Part shown: positions 16,698 to 25,821 of the stretch, in pieces
Layout of the letters: every line of letters starts with the position of its first letter
Position numbering within the stretch: the first letter of the stretch is position 1
DNA from: Streptomyces ferrugineus
Lineage (GTDB): Bacteria; Actinomycetota; Actinomycetes; Streptomycetales; Streptomycetaceae
Length of the DNA stretch: 64,000 nt
NCBI RefSeq assembly: GCF_015160855.1
Contig: NZ_CP063373.1
Span: 3,162,001 to 3,226,000 of the forward strand
Direction: 5' to 3'
The notes under the pieces: model-generated
Database searches by the model: none
Told to the model about the DNA's origin: nothing
What the model saw: the letters and a program-made list of their open reading frames with translations, nothing else
Program-made: the position numbers and the translations under genes

Positions 16698-17384
16698 TCA
16701 GCCGCCGGCGGCGACCCGCACCAGCCCCCGCACCACCCGCACATCCTCCCCCATCTCCGGATGCCACTGCACCCCCAACACCCACCCCCCGGACGGCAGT
16801 TCCAGCGCCTCCACCGTTCCGTCCGCCGCGTACGCCGACGCCACAAGACCCTCGCCCAAACGGTCCACGGCCTGGTGGTGATACGTCGGCACGGACGTCT
16901 CCTCCGGCACCAGCTCGCCGTACAGACTCCCCGGCACCGGCTTCACGGCATGGCTGCCGAAGACGCCCACCACCTCCGCGTGCCCGTCGATGTGCTGCAC
17001 GAGCGTGCCGCCGAGGGCGACGTTCAACAGCTGCATGCCCCGGCAGATGCCCAGCAGGGGCACCCCCGCCGCCAGCGCCGCGTCGATCAGGGCCAGCTCC
17101 CACGCGTCCCGCTCCCGCGCCGGCGGCCCGGTGCGGGGCTCGCGCTCCGCGCCGTAGCGCACCGGCTCCACATCGGGTCCCCCCGCGATGACCAGCCCGT
17201 CCAACCGGGCCACGGCCGCCGCCGCGTACTCCGGGTCGTCCGGTGGAAGCATCGCCGCGAGGCCGCCCGCCCGCTGCACCAGCCGTGGATAGCCGACCGG
17301 CAGCAACGCCGCCTCCAGCTCCCACACGCCCCAGCGCGCACCGGACTCCAGATAGGTGCTGATCCCGATCAGCGGCCTGGTCAC
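16698..17384 (-). CDS. Gamma-glutamyl amide hydrolase (class I amidotransferase fold, PuuD-like)
   Basis: A 228-residue peptidase C26-type protein. The nucleophile Cys is in LLGICRGMQLLN, and the catalytic His/Glu pair is in VLGVQWHPE. Related PuuD removes glutamate from gamma-glutamyl-GABA. It is the last gene of a minus-strand run behind a permease and a FadR-type regulator, and lies across from a GlnA4-like ligase. The likely role is therefore hydrolysis of the gamma-glutamylated intermediate after oxidation, returning glutamate. The assignment to the pathway is by context. Confidence 0.88.
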   Translation of the reverse strand: MTRPLIGISTYLESGARWGVWELEAALLPVGYPRLVQRAGGLAAMLPPDDPEYAAAAVARLDGLVIAGGPDVEPVRYGAEREPRTGPPARERDAWELALIDAALAAGVPLLGICRGMQLLNVALGGTLVQHIDGHAEVVGVFGSHAVKPVPGSLYGELVPEETSVPTYHHQAVDRLGEGLVASAYAADGTVEALELPSGGWVLGVQWHPEMGEDVRVVRGLVRVAAGG

Positions 17385-17422
17385 AGCGACTCCCTCACTC
17401 TCCGCGCCGCACTGTCGACGCC

Positions 17423-18871
17423 TCAGTCCCGTGCCAACTCTGCCTCGGCCGCCGCCAGCGCCGCGAACTCCTCCTCCGGAGCCTTCGCCACCAGACGCTT
17501 ACGGCTGTACAGGCCGAAGTACCCGATCGCCACGACGTACACCACCAGCGCGATCAGCGCCGCCGTCACGTCCACCAGGAACGTCGCCACCAGCGCCGCA
17601 CAGGCCAGCACCAGCGCGACCGACGACGTCAGCACCCCGCCCGGCGTACGGTACGGCCGCGCCAGCTCCGGCTCGCGGCGGCGCAGCACGATGTGCGACA
17701 GGGACATCAGGGCGTACGAGATCGTCGCGCCGAAGACCGCGATGTTCAGCATCCGCGCCCCGTTGCCCGACACCGCCGCCAGCAGGAAGCCGATCGTGCC
17801 GGGCACCAGCAGGCCCAGGTACGGCGCCTTGCGGCGGCTGGTCAGGGAGAGGAAGCGGGGCAGGTAGCCCGCGCGGGAGAGGGCGAAGAGCTGGCGTGAG
17901 CCCGCGTAGATCAGGGAGAAGAAGGAGGCCACGAGGCCCGCGAGGCCCGCGTAGTTCACGATGCGGCTCAGCGTCGTAGCCTTCCCGTCCGGCTGCAGCG
18001 CCTCCACCAGCGGGTTGCCCGCCTCCTGGATCGCCGCCGAGCCGCGTGCGCCGGCCGCCGCGAAGAAGGTCACCACGGCCAGCACCACGAGGATGCCCAT
18101 CGACCAGCGGATCGCCTTCGGCAGCGTACGGGCCGGCTCCTTGGTCTCCTCGGCGGCCAGCGGCACCCCTTCGACGCCCAGGAAGAACCACATCCCGAAG
18201 GGGAACGCCGCCCAGATGCCGAGCAGGCCGAAGGGCAGCCAAGAGCTCGATCCCGCCGCCGAGGTGTCGACCGGGATGTCGTCCAGGGCCGAGAACGAGA
18301 AGTCCGGCAGCGCCGTCAGCGCGAACACGATCAGGGCCGCCACCGCGATGCCGGTGACCACGAAGCTGAAGCGCAGCGCCTCGCCCACGCCCCAGAGGTG
18401 GATGCCGAGGAAGATCGCGAAGCAGACCAGGTACATCGGCCAGCCGGACTCCAGGCCGAACAGGCCCAGCGACTCGACGTAGTCCCCGATGAAGATGACG
18501 ATCGCGGCGGGGGCGAGGACGTACTCGATGAGGATCGCCGTGCCGGTGAGGAAGCCGCCCCACGGGCCGAGGGCCCTGCGGGCGAAGCCGTAGCCGCCGC
18601 CGGCCGTGGGCAGGATCGCGGACAGCTCGGCGAGGGCGAAGACCATGCAGCAGTACATGGCGCCCATCAGCACCATGGCGATCGCCAGGCCACCGAAGCC
18701 GCCCTCGGCGAGGCCGAAGTTCCAGCCGGAGAAGTCGCCGGAGACGACGTAGGCGACGCCGAGACCGGTCAGCAGCACCCAGCCGGCGCTGCCGCGGCGC
18801 AGCGCTCTGCGCTCCAGATAGGCGTCCGCCTCTGAGGCGGAGGTGGGTGTACTGGTGGATTCCAGGGACAT
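17423..18871 (-). CDS. APC-family amino-acid/amine permease (ethanolamine-permease-like)
   Basis: A 482-residue transporter with about 12 hydrophobic helices. The first helix GWVLLTGLGVAYVVSGDFSGWNFGL and EYVLAPAAIVIFIGDYV resemble the ethanolamine permease branch of the APC superfamily. Residues GVEGVPLAAEETKEPARTLPKAI form the conserved cytoplasmic loop. Start ATG 18871 has GGGGAG 8 nt upstream; ATG 18901 is less likely. With the adjacent gamma-glutamyl ligase and dehydrogenases it probably imports the amine that the pathway consumes. A 24-bp palindrome lies about 75 bp upstream of its start. Confidence 0.88.
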   Translation of the reverse strand: MSLESTSTPTSASEADAYLERRALRRGSAGWVLLTGLGVAYVVSGDFSGWNFGLAEGGFGGLAIAMVLMGAMYCCMVFALAELSAILPTAGGGYGFARRALGPWGGFLTGTAILIEYVLAPAAIVIFIGDYVESLGLFGLESGWPMYLVCFAIFLGIHLWGVGEALRFSFVVTGIAVAALIVFALTALPDFSFSALDDIPVDTSAAGSSSWLPFGLLGIWAAFPFGMWFFLGVEGVPLAAEETKEPARTLPKAIRWSMGILVVLAVVTFFAAAGARGSAAIQEAGNPLVEALQPDGKATTLSRIVNYAGLAGLVASFFSLIYAGSRQLFALSRAGYLPRFLSLTSRRKAPYLGLLVPGTIGFLLAAVSGNGARMLNIAVFGATISYALMSLSHIVLRRREPELARPYRTPGGVLTSSVALVLACAALVATFLVDVTAALIALVVYVVAIGYFGLYSRKRLVAKAPEEEFAALAAAEAELARD

Positions 18872-18944
18872 GGGCACGACTCCCCACGGGGCGGCGGACA
18901 CGGATCTGTATTCCGGGCGCGGTGGGGTCCACCGAGCCCCGGTT

Positions 18945-18968
18945 CAAAGGAATGGATCCATACCTTTG
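18945..18968. promoter_or_regulatory. 24-bp palindrome, candidate operator of the FadR-type regulator
   Basis: CAAAGGAATGGA and TCCATACCTTTG form a palindrome with a single mismatched pair, between the permease start and the regulator gene. A related half-site, AATACCTT (19807-19814) with AATGG nearby (19794), occurs in the divergent promoter region between the regulator and the ligase gene. Shared half-sites in the two gaps suggest one repressor controls both. Confidence 0.6.
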
Positions 18969-19023
18969 CGGTGTCGGCGCCGGGAAGGCAATACCCGTGC
19001 GTTAAGCGTCCGTAAATCCACAC

Positions 19024-19770
19024 TCATCCGAGGAACCCGCGCAGCAGTGCCGCCGTACCTCCGCAGTGCTCGCGCATGACCTCGCGCGCGCACTCGGCGT
19101 TGCCCTCGATCACGGCCTCCACCAGCGCGGTGTGCTGGCGCTGGGAGTGCTCCAGGTTGCGCACGAGCAGCGGGATGCAGTCGAGCAGGTCGTTCACGGT
19201 CGCCCGTACGGCCGCGTACTGCGCGGTGAGGGTCGGGGAGCCGGAGAGCTCGGCCAGCGTCAGGTGCAGCAGCGTGTCCAGACGGCGGTACTCGGCGAGC
19301 GGGGCGTCGTGGGTGCGGGCCAGCGCCTCGCGCAGCCGGTCCGCCTGCTCCTCGTCCAGCCCGTGCGTGGCGCACAGCCCGGCCGCGCCCACCTCCAGCA
19401 CCTCGCGGAAGCGCAGCGCGTCCTCCACGTCGATGCCCTTCAGTCGGCGGCGCAGCTCCTCCTCGCCGGGCGTCTCGGAGCGCGGCAGCACGAACGTGCC
19501 GCCGTAGCGACCGCGCCGGGACTCCACCAGCCCCTGGTCCTGGAGCACCTTCAGCACCTCGCGCAGCGTCACCCGGCTGATCCCCAGCCGGTCCGCCAGC
19601 TCGCGCTCGGCGGGCAGCCGCTCGCCGCCCGGCACCAGGCCGAGCCGCACCACCTGGAGGATCTGTTCCAGGGCCTCCTCGAAACCATTGCCGGCCCGCA
19701 CCGGCCGCAGCACCGAGGTCAGCCGGTCGTCGGCCTCGGGCGCCCCGTGCTCCGTGCCCGTCTGCGACAT
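19024..19770 (-). CDS. FadR/GntR-family regulator of the gamma-glutamylation cluster
   Basis: A 248-residue regulator. The N-terminal winged helix (EQILQVVRLGLVPGGERLPAERELADRLGISRVTLREVLKVL) is followed by an all-helical FCD domain with FadR-type metal/ligand residues ([51 protein letters not shown]). Start ATG 19770 (MSQTGTEHG) has GGAAGGGGG upstream; ATG 19791 is possible. It is divergent from the GlnA4-like gene by 85 bp and precedes the permease. It is the natural candidate to sense the amine or its glutamyl derivative. Confidence 0.9.
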   Translation of the reverse strand: MSQTGTEHGAPEADDRLTSVLRPVRAGNGFEEALEQILQVVRLGLVPGGERLPAERELADRLGISRVTLREVLKVLQDQGLVESRRGRYGGTFVLPRSETPGEEELRRRLKGIDVEDALRFREVLEVGAAGLCATHGLDEEQADRLREALARTHDAPLAEYRRLDTLLHLTLAELSGSPTLTAQYAAVRATVNDLLDCIPLLVRNLEHSQRQHTALVEAVIEGNAECAREVMREHCGGTAALLRGFLG

Positions 19771-19855
19771 GTGGTCGGACCCCCTTCCCAATCAATGGTC
19801 CTGCGCAATACCTTATGGCTTCCGGCTGACCGAAGTAGCCCAAGGAGGCTCTCCC

Positions 19856-21220
19856 GTGGCAGACCGCACACCCCCGCTGAGCGTCGAGGAGCTGCACGCC
19901 CTCGTCGCCGGCGGTGAGATCGACACTGTCGTCCTGGCCTTCCCCGATATGCAAGGGCGACTGCAGGGCAAGCGGTTCGCCGCCCGTTTCTTCCTCGACG
20001 AGGTCCTCCACCACGGCACCGAGGGCTGCAACTACCTGCTCGCCGTCGACACCGAGATGAACACCGTCGACGGCTACGCCATGTCCTCCTGGGACCGCGG
20101 CTACGGCGACTTCGCCATGCACCCCGACCTGGCCACGCTGCGCCGCGTGCCCTGGAACGCCGGCACGGCCATGCTCGTCGCCGACCTCGCCTGGAGCGAC
20201 GGCTCGCCCGTGGTCGCCGCGCCCCGCCAGATCCTGCGCCGCCAGCTCGAGCGCCTCGCCGAACTCGGATACACCGCGAACGTCGGCACCGAGCTGGAGT
20301 TCATCGTCTTCAAGGACACCTACGAGCAGGCCTGGGACGCGGGCTACCGAGGGCTCACACCGGCGAACCAGTACAACATCGACTACTCGGTGCTCGGGAC
20401 CGGGCGGATCGAGCCCCTGCTGCGCCGTATCCGCAACGAGATGGCGGGCGCCGGGCTCACCGTCGAGTCCGCCAAGGGCGAGTGCAACCCCGGGCAGCAC
20501 GAGATCGCCTTCAAGTACGACGAGGCCCTGGTCACCTGCGACCAGCACGCCATCTACAAGACCGGCGCCAAGGAGATCGCCGCCCAGGAGGGCTGCTCGA
20601 TCACCTTCATGGCCAAGTACAACGAGCGGGAGGGCAACTCCTGCCACATCCACCTCTCGCTCGCGGACGCGGCGGGCGACAACGCCATGGCCGGGGATGG
20701 CGAGGGCGGCATGTCGGACGTCATGCGCCACTTCCTCGCCGGGCAGCTCGCCGCGCTGCGGGACTTCTCGCTGCTGTACGCCCCCCACATCAACTCCTAC
20801 AAGCGGTTCCAGCCGGGCTCCTTCGCCCCGACCGCCGTCGCCTGGGGCCACGACAACCGCACCTGCGCGCTGCGCGTCGTCGGCCACGGCCGCTCGATGC
20901 GCTTCGAGAACCGGCTCCCCGGCGGCGACGTCAACCCGCACCTCGCCGTCGCCGGACTCGTCGCCGCCGGCCTGTACGGCATCGAGCAGAAGCTGGAGCT
21001 GCCCGAGCCCTGCCCCGGCAACGCCTACACCGCCGGCTTCGAGCACGTCCCCACGACCCTGCGCGAGGCCGCCGAACTCTGGGAGAACAGCCCGATCGCC
21101 AAGGCCGCCTTCGGCGACGAGGTCGTCGCCCACTACCGCAACATGGCGCGCGTCGAGCTGGACGCCTTCGACGCCGCGGTGACCGACTGGGAGCTGCGCC
21201 GCTCCTTCGAACGCATGTGA
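19856..21220 (+). CDS. glnA4: Glutamine-synthetase-like gamma-glutamyl ligase (GlnA4 type)
   Basis: A 454-residue enzyme of the glutamine-synthetase fold. ATP/metal motifs are present: GTELEFIVF, ESAKGECNPGQHEIAF, NEREGNSCHIHLSL (catalytic-domain His), FAPTAVAWGHDNRTCALRV and FENRLPGGDVNPHL. Start GTG 19856 is 7 nt after AAGGAGG. S. coelicolor GlnA4 (SCO1613) is known to make gamma-glutamylethanolamide rather than glutamine, and the neighbourhood here matches. I infer the same activity: ATP-dependent joining of glutamate to an amine. It is the first gene of a coupled operon with an aldehyde dehydrogenase and an SDR. Confidence 0.9.
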   Translation: MADRTPPLSVEELHALVAGGEIDTVVLAFPDMQGRLQGKRFAARFFLDEVLHHGTEGCNYLLAVDTEMNTVDGYAMSSWDRGYGDFAMHPDLATLRRVPWNAGTAMLVADLAWSDGSPVVAAPRQILRRQLERLAELGYTANVGTELEFIVFKDTYEQAWDAGYRGLTPANQYNIDYSVLGTGRIEPLLRRIRNEMAGAGLTVESAKGECNPGQHEIAFKYDEALVTCDQHAIYKTGAKEIAAQEGCSITFMAKYNEREGNSCHIHLSLADAAGDNAMAGDGEGGMSDVMRHFLAGQLAALRDFSLLYAPHINSYKRFQPGSFAPTAVAWGHDNRTCALRVVGHGRSMRFENRLPGGDVNPHLAVAGLVAAGLYGIEQKLELPEPCPGNAYTAGFEHVPTTLREAAELWENSPIAKAAFGDEVVAHYRNMARVELDAFDAAVTDWELRRSFERM

Positions 21221-22602
21221 GGCCCTTCTTGTCCGACCAGCTCCAGGTACTGAACCCGGCCACCGAAGAGATCGTCGCCACCGTCCCGGCCGCCACCGCG
21301 GCCGACGTGGACGCCGCCGTCGTACGCGCCACGAAGGCCCAGTCGGCGTGGGCCGCCCTCGCCCCCGGCGAACGCGCCCGGCTGCTGCGCCGGTTCGCCG
21401 TCGCCGTCGACGACCACCTCGAAGAACTCGCCCGGTTGGAAGTGCGCGAGGCCGGGCACACCGTCGGCAACGCCCGCTGGGAGGCGGGCAACGTCCGCGA
21501 TCTGCTCGACTACGCCGCCGGGGGAGTGGAACGGCTCACCGGCCGTCAGATCCCGGTCCCCGGCGGCCTGAACGTCACCGTCCTCGAACCGCTCGGCGTC
21601 GTCGCCGTCATCGCGCCCTGGAACTTCCCGATGCCGATCGCGGCCTGGGGCACGGCCCCGGCGCTCGCGGCCGGCAACGCCGTCCTCCTCAAGCCCGCCG
21701 AGACGACCCCGCTGACGGCCCTGCGGCTGGCGGAACTGGCGTTGGAGGCGGGGCTTCCCGAAGGCCTGTTCCAGGTCCTGCCCGGCCACGGCCCCGTCGC
21801 CGGCAACGCCCTCGTCGAGCACCCGGGTGTCGCGAAGATCGTCTTCACCGGGTCGACGGCCGTGGGCAAACAGGTGCTGGCCAAGGGGTCGGCGCTGCTC
21901 AAGCGCGTCACCCTCGAACTCGGCGGCAAGAGCCCCAACATCGTCTTCGCCGACGCCGACCTGGAAGCGGCCGCGGCCGCCGCGCCCATGTCCTTCCTCG
22001 ACAACTCCGGCCAGGACTGCTGCGCCCGCACCCGCATCCTCGTCCAGCGCTCCGCCCACGACCGCTTCATGGAACTGCTCGGCCCCGCCATAGAGGCGGT
22101 GACCGTCGGCGACCCCGCCGACGCGAAGACCGACATGGGCCCGCTCATCTCCAAGGCCCAGCTGGACCGGGTCCGTTCCTACGTCACCGACGACCTCGAC
22201 GGCATCCGCGGCAAGGCCCCCGAGGGCCCCGGCTTCTGGTTCCCGCCCACCGTCCTCACCGGCGTCGACGCACACGCGCGCGTGGCCGTCGAGGAGGTCT
22301 TCGGCCCCGTCGCCGTCGTCCTCCCCTTCGAGGACGAGGCGGAGGCCGTCGCCCTCGCCAACGCCACCGACTACGGCCTCTCCGGCTCCATCTGGACCCG
22401 GGACGTCGGCCGCGCCCTGCGCGTCTCCCAGTCCGTCCGCGCGGGCAACCTGTCCGTCAACTCCCACTCCAGCGTCCGCTACTGGACCCCCTTCGGGGGC
22501 TTCAAGCAGTCCGGCATCGGCCGCGAGCTCGGCCCGGACGCCCTGACCGCCTTCACCGAGACAAAGAACGTCTTCATCAGCACGGAGGGTCCCGCACAGT
22601 GA
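21217..22602 (+). CDS. Aldehyde dehydrogenase of the gamma-glutamylation pathway
   Basis: A 461-residue NAD(P)+-dependent aldehyde dehydrogenase. The cofactor motif is APWNFPMPIAAWGTAPALAAGN; the general base Glu is in LELGGKSPNIVF; the catalytic Cys is in NSGQDCCARTR. The proposed start GTG 21217 overlaps the glnA4-like stop (GTGA); TTG 21229 is an alternative. It would oxidise the gamma-glutamyl aldehyde formed by the alcohol-oxidising partner, in the manner of PuuC in the Puu pathway. The stop overlaps the SDR start (GTGA). Confidence 0.92.
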   Translation: MRPFLSDQLQVLNPATEEIVATVPAATAADVDAAVVRATKAQSAWAALAPGERARLLRRFAVAVDDHLEELARLEVREAGHTVGNARWEAGNVRDLLDYAAGGVERLTGRQIPVPGGLNVTVLEPLGVVAVIAPWNFPMPIAAWGTAPALAAGNAVLLKPAETTPLTALRLAELALEAGLPEGLFQVLPGHGPVAGNALVEHPGVAKIVFTGSTAVGKQVLAKGSALLKRVTLELGGKSPNIVFADADLEAAAAAAPMSFLDNSGQDCCARTRILVQRSAHDRFMELLGPAIEAVTVGDPADAKTDMGPLISKAQLDRVRSYVTDDLDGIRGKAPEGPGFWFPPTVLTGVDAHARVAVEEVFGPVAVVLPFEDEAEAVALANATDYGLSGSIWTRDVGRALRVSQSVRAGNLSVNSHSSVRYWTPFGGFKQSGIGRELGPDALTAFTETKNVFISTEGPAQ

Positions 22603-23381
22603 CCGAAGCAATTGTGTGCCGTCGACTCGTCGGCCGTACGGCCGTCATCACCGGAGCAGGCAGCGGCATCGGCCTCGCCGCCGCCCGCCGGCTCGCCTCC
22701 GAGGGCGCGCACATCGTCTGCGGCGACGTCGACGAACAGCGCGGCAAGACCACGGCCGAGGAGGTCGGCGGGATCTTCGTGAAGGTCGACGTCACCGACC
22801 CGGAGCAGGTCGAGGCGCTGTTCAGGACCGCGTACGACACCTACGGCAGCGTCGACATCGCCTTCAACAACGCCGGCATCTCGCCGCCCGACGACGACTC
22901 CATCCTGGAGACCGGCCTGGAGGCCTGGAAGCGCGTCCAGGAGGTCAACCTCACCTCCGTCTACCTGTGCTGCAAGGCCGCCATCCCCTACATGCGCCGG
23001 CAGGGCAAGGGCTCCATCATCAACACGGCGTCCTTCGTGGCGAGGATGGGCGCCGCCACGTCCCAGATCTCGTACACCGCCTCCAAGGGCGGCGTGCTGG
23101 CCATGTCCCGTGAACTGGGCGTGCAGTTCGCCCGCGACGGCATCCGGGTCAACGCCCTGTGCCCGGGACCGGTCAACACCCCGCTGCTGCAGGAGCTGTT
23201 CGCCAAGGACCCGGAGCGCGCCGCACGCCGGCTCGTGCACATCCCGGTCGGCCGCTTCGCCGAGGCCGAGGAGATCGCCGCCGCCGTCGCCTTCCTGGCC
23301 AGCGACGACTCCTCCTTCGTGAACGCCACCGACTTCCTGGTCGACGGCGGAATCGCGGGGGCGTACGTCACGCCGCTGTAG
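22599..23381 (+). CDS. Short-chain dehydrogenase/reductase
   Basis: A 260-residue SDR. The NAD(P)-binding motif is TGAGSGIGLAAA; the Asp in CGDVDE after beta2 favours NAD+. The NNAGI motif is present, as is the catalytic set with Tyr-x-x-x-Lys in ISYTASKGG. Start GTG 22599 is inside the aldehyde dehydrogenase stop. In this setting it may oxidise the alcohol of gamma-glutamylethanolamide to the aldehyde for the upstream enzyme. That role is inferred from operon structure only. Confidence 0.9.
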   Translation: MTEAIVCRRLVGRTAVITGAGSGIGLAAARRLASEGAHIVCGDVDEQRGKTTAEEVGGIFVKVDVTDPEQVEALFRTAYDTYGSVDIAFNNAGISPPDDDSILETGLEAWKRVQEVNLTSVYLCCKAAIPYMRRQGKGSIINTASFVARMGAATSQISYTASKGGVLAMSRELGVQFARDGIRVNALCPGPVNTPLLQELFAKDPERAARRLVHIPVGRFAEAEEIAAAVAFLASDDSSFVNATDFLVDGGIAGAYVTPL

Positions 23382-23401
23382 GCCGCTCTACAGTTTCCGG
23401 A

Positions 23402-24337
23402 ATGAGCATGACGCCCCCGCCCGGCTGGTACCGCGACCCCTCCGCCCCACACCTGGAGCGCTGGTGGGACGGCACGGCCTGGACCGAGCACCGGCGCGCC
23501 CCCGAGGACGCGGCACAGCCGGCACCGACGCCCGGCCCGCAGGCCTACGGGCCGCCGGCGACCGCGCCGACGACGCCCGGACCGCCGGCCGCCGGCCCTG
23601 CCTCCGGGCGGACGCCCAAGGTCGTCGCCCTGATCGCCGCGGGGGCCGTCCTGCTCACGGCGATCGTCACGGGCGTGATCGTCCTGCGCGAGGACGACGG
23701 GGGCGCGGACGTGGACACCGCGCCCACGCTCGCGACCTCGGAGCCCGCGCAGCGCGAGTCGGCCTCCGAGACCCCCACCCCGACCGAGACCGCCTCCGAG
23801 CCCTCCGCCGACGACCCGCTCGTCGTCACGGACGAGCTCAACGGGTTCACCCTGCCGCTGCTCAACGGCTGGGTCAGACCGCGCAACCTCGCCGAGGCCA
23901 ACGTCCTCGTGACCACCGACGGCACCTACGAGTGCCCCGCCGACTTCGGCTACTGCCGGCGCGGCAAGGTCATCTCGCGCACGGCGTCCGCGGACGACGG
24001 GACGTCCCCCGAGGCGATCGCCAAGGCGGACATCCAGGACGCGGCCGACGACGCCTACGACCGCGACCTCGTCGGCCGCAGCCCCTTCGGGGGCATCAAG
24101 TCCCACAAGGTCGTCGGGTCCGGCCCGGTCTCGGTGGCGGGCCGCTCCGGCTACTTCGTGCGCTGGCGGGTCACGACGGCCGAGGGACCGGGCGGCTACG
24201 TCCAGTCCCTCGCGTTCCGCTCCAGCGTCGGCACCGAGTCGCCGGTCGTCGTCCGCTACGTCTTCGACGCGGGCGAGGACGGGCCGCCGCTGGCCGACAT
24301 GGACCGCTTCACCAAGGGGATCCGGCCGGCCCGCTGA
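23402..24337 (+). CDS. DUF2510 membrane protein
   Basis: A 311-residue protein (305 if ATG 23408 is used). The N-terminal DUF2510 motif PPPGWYRDPSAPHLERWWDGTAWTEH is followed by a Pro-rich linker, one membrane helix (VVALIAAGAVLLTAIVTGVIVL, about 77-98), a Thr/Ser/Glu-rich stalk, and an extracellular domain of about 170 residues with a possible disulfide (YECPADFGYCRRG). Function unknown. It lies 20 nt after the SDR gene, so it may ride on that transcript, but it shows no pathway link. Confidence 0.85.
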   Translation: MSMTPPPGWYRDPSAPHLERWWDGTAWTEHRRAPEDAAQPAPTPGPQAYGPPATAPTTPGPPAAGPASGRTPKVVALIAAGAVLLTAIVTGVIVLREDDGGADVDTAPTLATSEPAQRESASETPTPTETASEPSADDPLVVTDELNGFTLPLLNGWVRPRNLAEANVLVTTDGTYECPADFGYCRRGKVISRTASADDGTSPEAIAKADIQDAADDAYDRDLVGRSPFGGIKSHKVVGSGPVSVAGRSGYFVRWRVTTAEGPGGYVQSLAFRSSVGTESPVVVRYVFDAGEDGPPLADMDRFTKGIRPAR

Positions 24338-24338
24338 G

Positions 24339-25541
24339 CTACAGGAACGTGTGGCCCTCGCCGCGATACGTCGGCACCGTCGCCGTCACCGAGTCGCCCT
24401 CGACGAGATGCAGCGCGTCGAACCGCTCGCACAGCTCACCGGCCTTCGCGTGCCGGAACCACACCTTGTCGCCGATCAGCAGATCGTCGGCGGGGGAGCC
24501 GAGCAGCGGCGTCTGCACCTCGCCGGGCCCCTCCTGGGGGTCGTACCGAAGCCCCTCGGGCAGATACGGCACCGGCAGCCGGTCGGGCCCCGCCGCACCC
24601 GAGGCCGGATACCCGCCGCCGAGGACGGTCACCGCCCCGACGCCGGGCCTGCGCACCACCGGCTGGGCGAACAGGGCGGCCGGACGCCCGCTGAAGGACG
24701 TGTAGTTGTCGAACAGCCGGGGGACGTACAGCCCCGACCCGGCGCCGATCTCCGTCACGGCGTCCTCGGCGGCCGTGAACTGCACACTGCCGGTCCCACC
24801 GCCGTTGACGAACTCCAGCCCCGGCACCACCGCCCGCACGGCCCGCACCACCTCGGCCCGCCGCTCGGCGAGTTCGCGGCGCGCGGCAGCCTGCATCAGC
24901 CGTACGGCCCGCGACCGCACCGGCCGCCCGGCCACCGCGTCCCCGACCCCGGCGATGTGCCCCTCGTACGCCATGATCCCGACGACCTCGAACCCAGGCC
25001 GCCGGGCGACGGCACGGGCCATGTCGGCGACCTGGGCGGGGGAGTGCAGCGGCGAACGCCGGGCGCCGACCCGCACCCGTCCCCCCAGCAGCTTCAGCGA
25101 GGTGTCCAACTCCAGGCAGACCCGGACCACTTCCCGGCCGCCGTTGCGTGACCCGTCGATCAGCCGCAGCTGTGCCGGGTCGTCGATCATCACGGTGACG
25201 GCGGAGGCCAGCTTGGGGTCGCCGGTCAGCTCGGCGAACGCGGCGCGGTCGGCCGACGGATAGGCGAGCAGGACGTCGTCGAACCCGGAGCGCGCCAGCC
25301 ACAGCGATTCGGCCAGGGTGAAGGACATGACGCCCGCGAAGCCGTCCTTCGCGAGCACGCGTTCCAGCAGTGCCCGGCAGCGTACGGACTTGCTGGCGAC
25401 GCGGATCGGTTTCCCGCCGGCCCGGCGGACGAGATCGTCCGCGTTGGCGTCGAAGGCGTGCAGGTCAACGATCGCGAGAGGGGCGTCGAGATGGGCGGTG
25501 GCCCGGTCGTAACGGGCCCGGTCAGCGGCGCGCGCAGTCAT
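24339..25541 (-). CDS. PLP-dependent alanine-racemase-fold enzyme (D-threonine aldolase/deaminase family)
   Basis: A 400-residue fold-type III PLP enzyme. The N-terminal barrel carries the Schiff-base Lys in IRVASKSVR after DLHAFDANADDLVRRA. EVVGIMAYEGHIAG and the phosphate-binding FVNGGGTGSVQF follow. The C-terminal D-serine-dehydratase-like domain has the His/Cys region (VWFRHAKAGELCERF) that can hold a metal ion in D-threonine aldolases. Likely substrates are D-threonine or D-serine-type beta-hydroxy amino acids. It is convergent with the DUF2510 gene with a 1-nt gap. Confidence 0.85.
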   Translation of the reverse strand: MTARAADRARYDRATAHLDAPLAIVDLHAFDANADDLVRRAGGKPIRVASKSVRCRALLERVLAKDGFAGVMSFTLAESLWLARSGFDDVLLAYPSADRAAFAELTGDPKLASAVTVMIDDPAQLRLIDGSRNGGREVVRVCLELDTSLKLLGGRVRVGARRSPLHSPAQVADMARAVARRPGFEVVGIMAYEGHIAGVGDAVAGRPVRSRAVRLMQAAARRELAERRAEVVRAVRAVVPGLEFVNGGGTGSVQFTAAEDAVTEIGAGSGLYVPRLFDNYTSFSGRPAALFAQPVVRRPGVGAVTVLGGGYPASGAAGPDRLPVPYLPEGLRYDPQEGPGEVQTPLLGSPADDLLIGDKVWFRHAKAGELCERFDALHLVEGDSVTATVPTYRGEGHTFL

Positions 25542-25821
25542 GAACGCAGCCTGCCAGACGGGATTACCGCAGGGTAGGGGGACGTTCCGGGCAGATGTGC
25601 ACGGGGTCGTGGACTGGTTCCCGTTCGCGCAGGTTCAACCCGTAGAGTGACGCGCACGCATGTGGGGACGTCCTCGGCCGCGCCGTCGCGCCGGGATGAC
25701 GCGCCCCCGGTGCGGGTATGCGTGCCTGGTCGGAGGAGTCCGTGCCGGGCGGGGCAGACGGAAAAACGGGACGGCGGCCCGCGCACGAGGACGGGCCCGG
25801 GCACAGGGAAACGGGGGGTGC

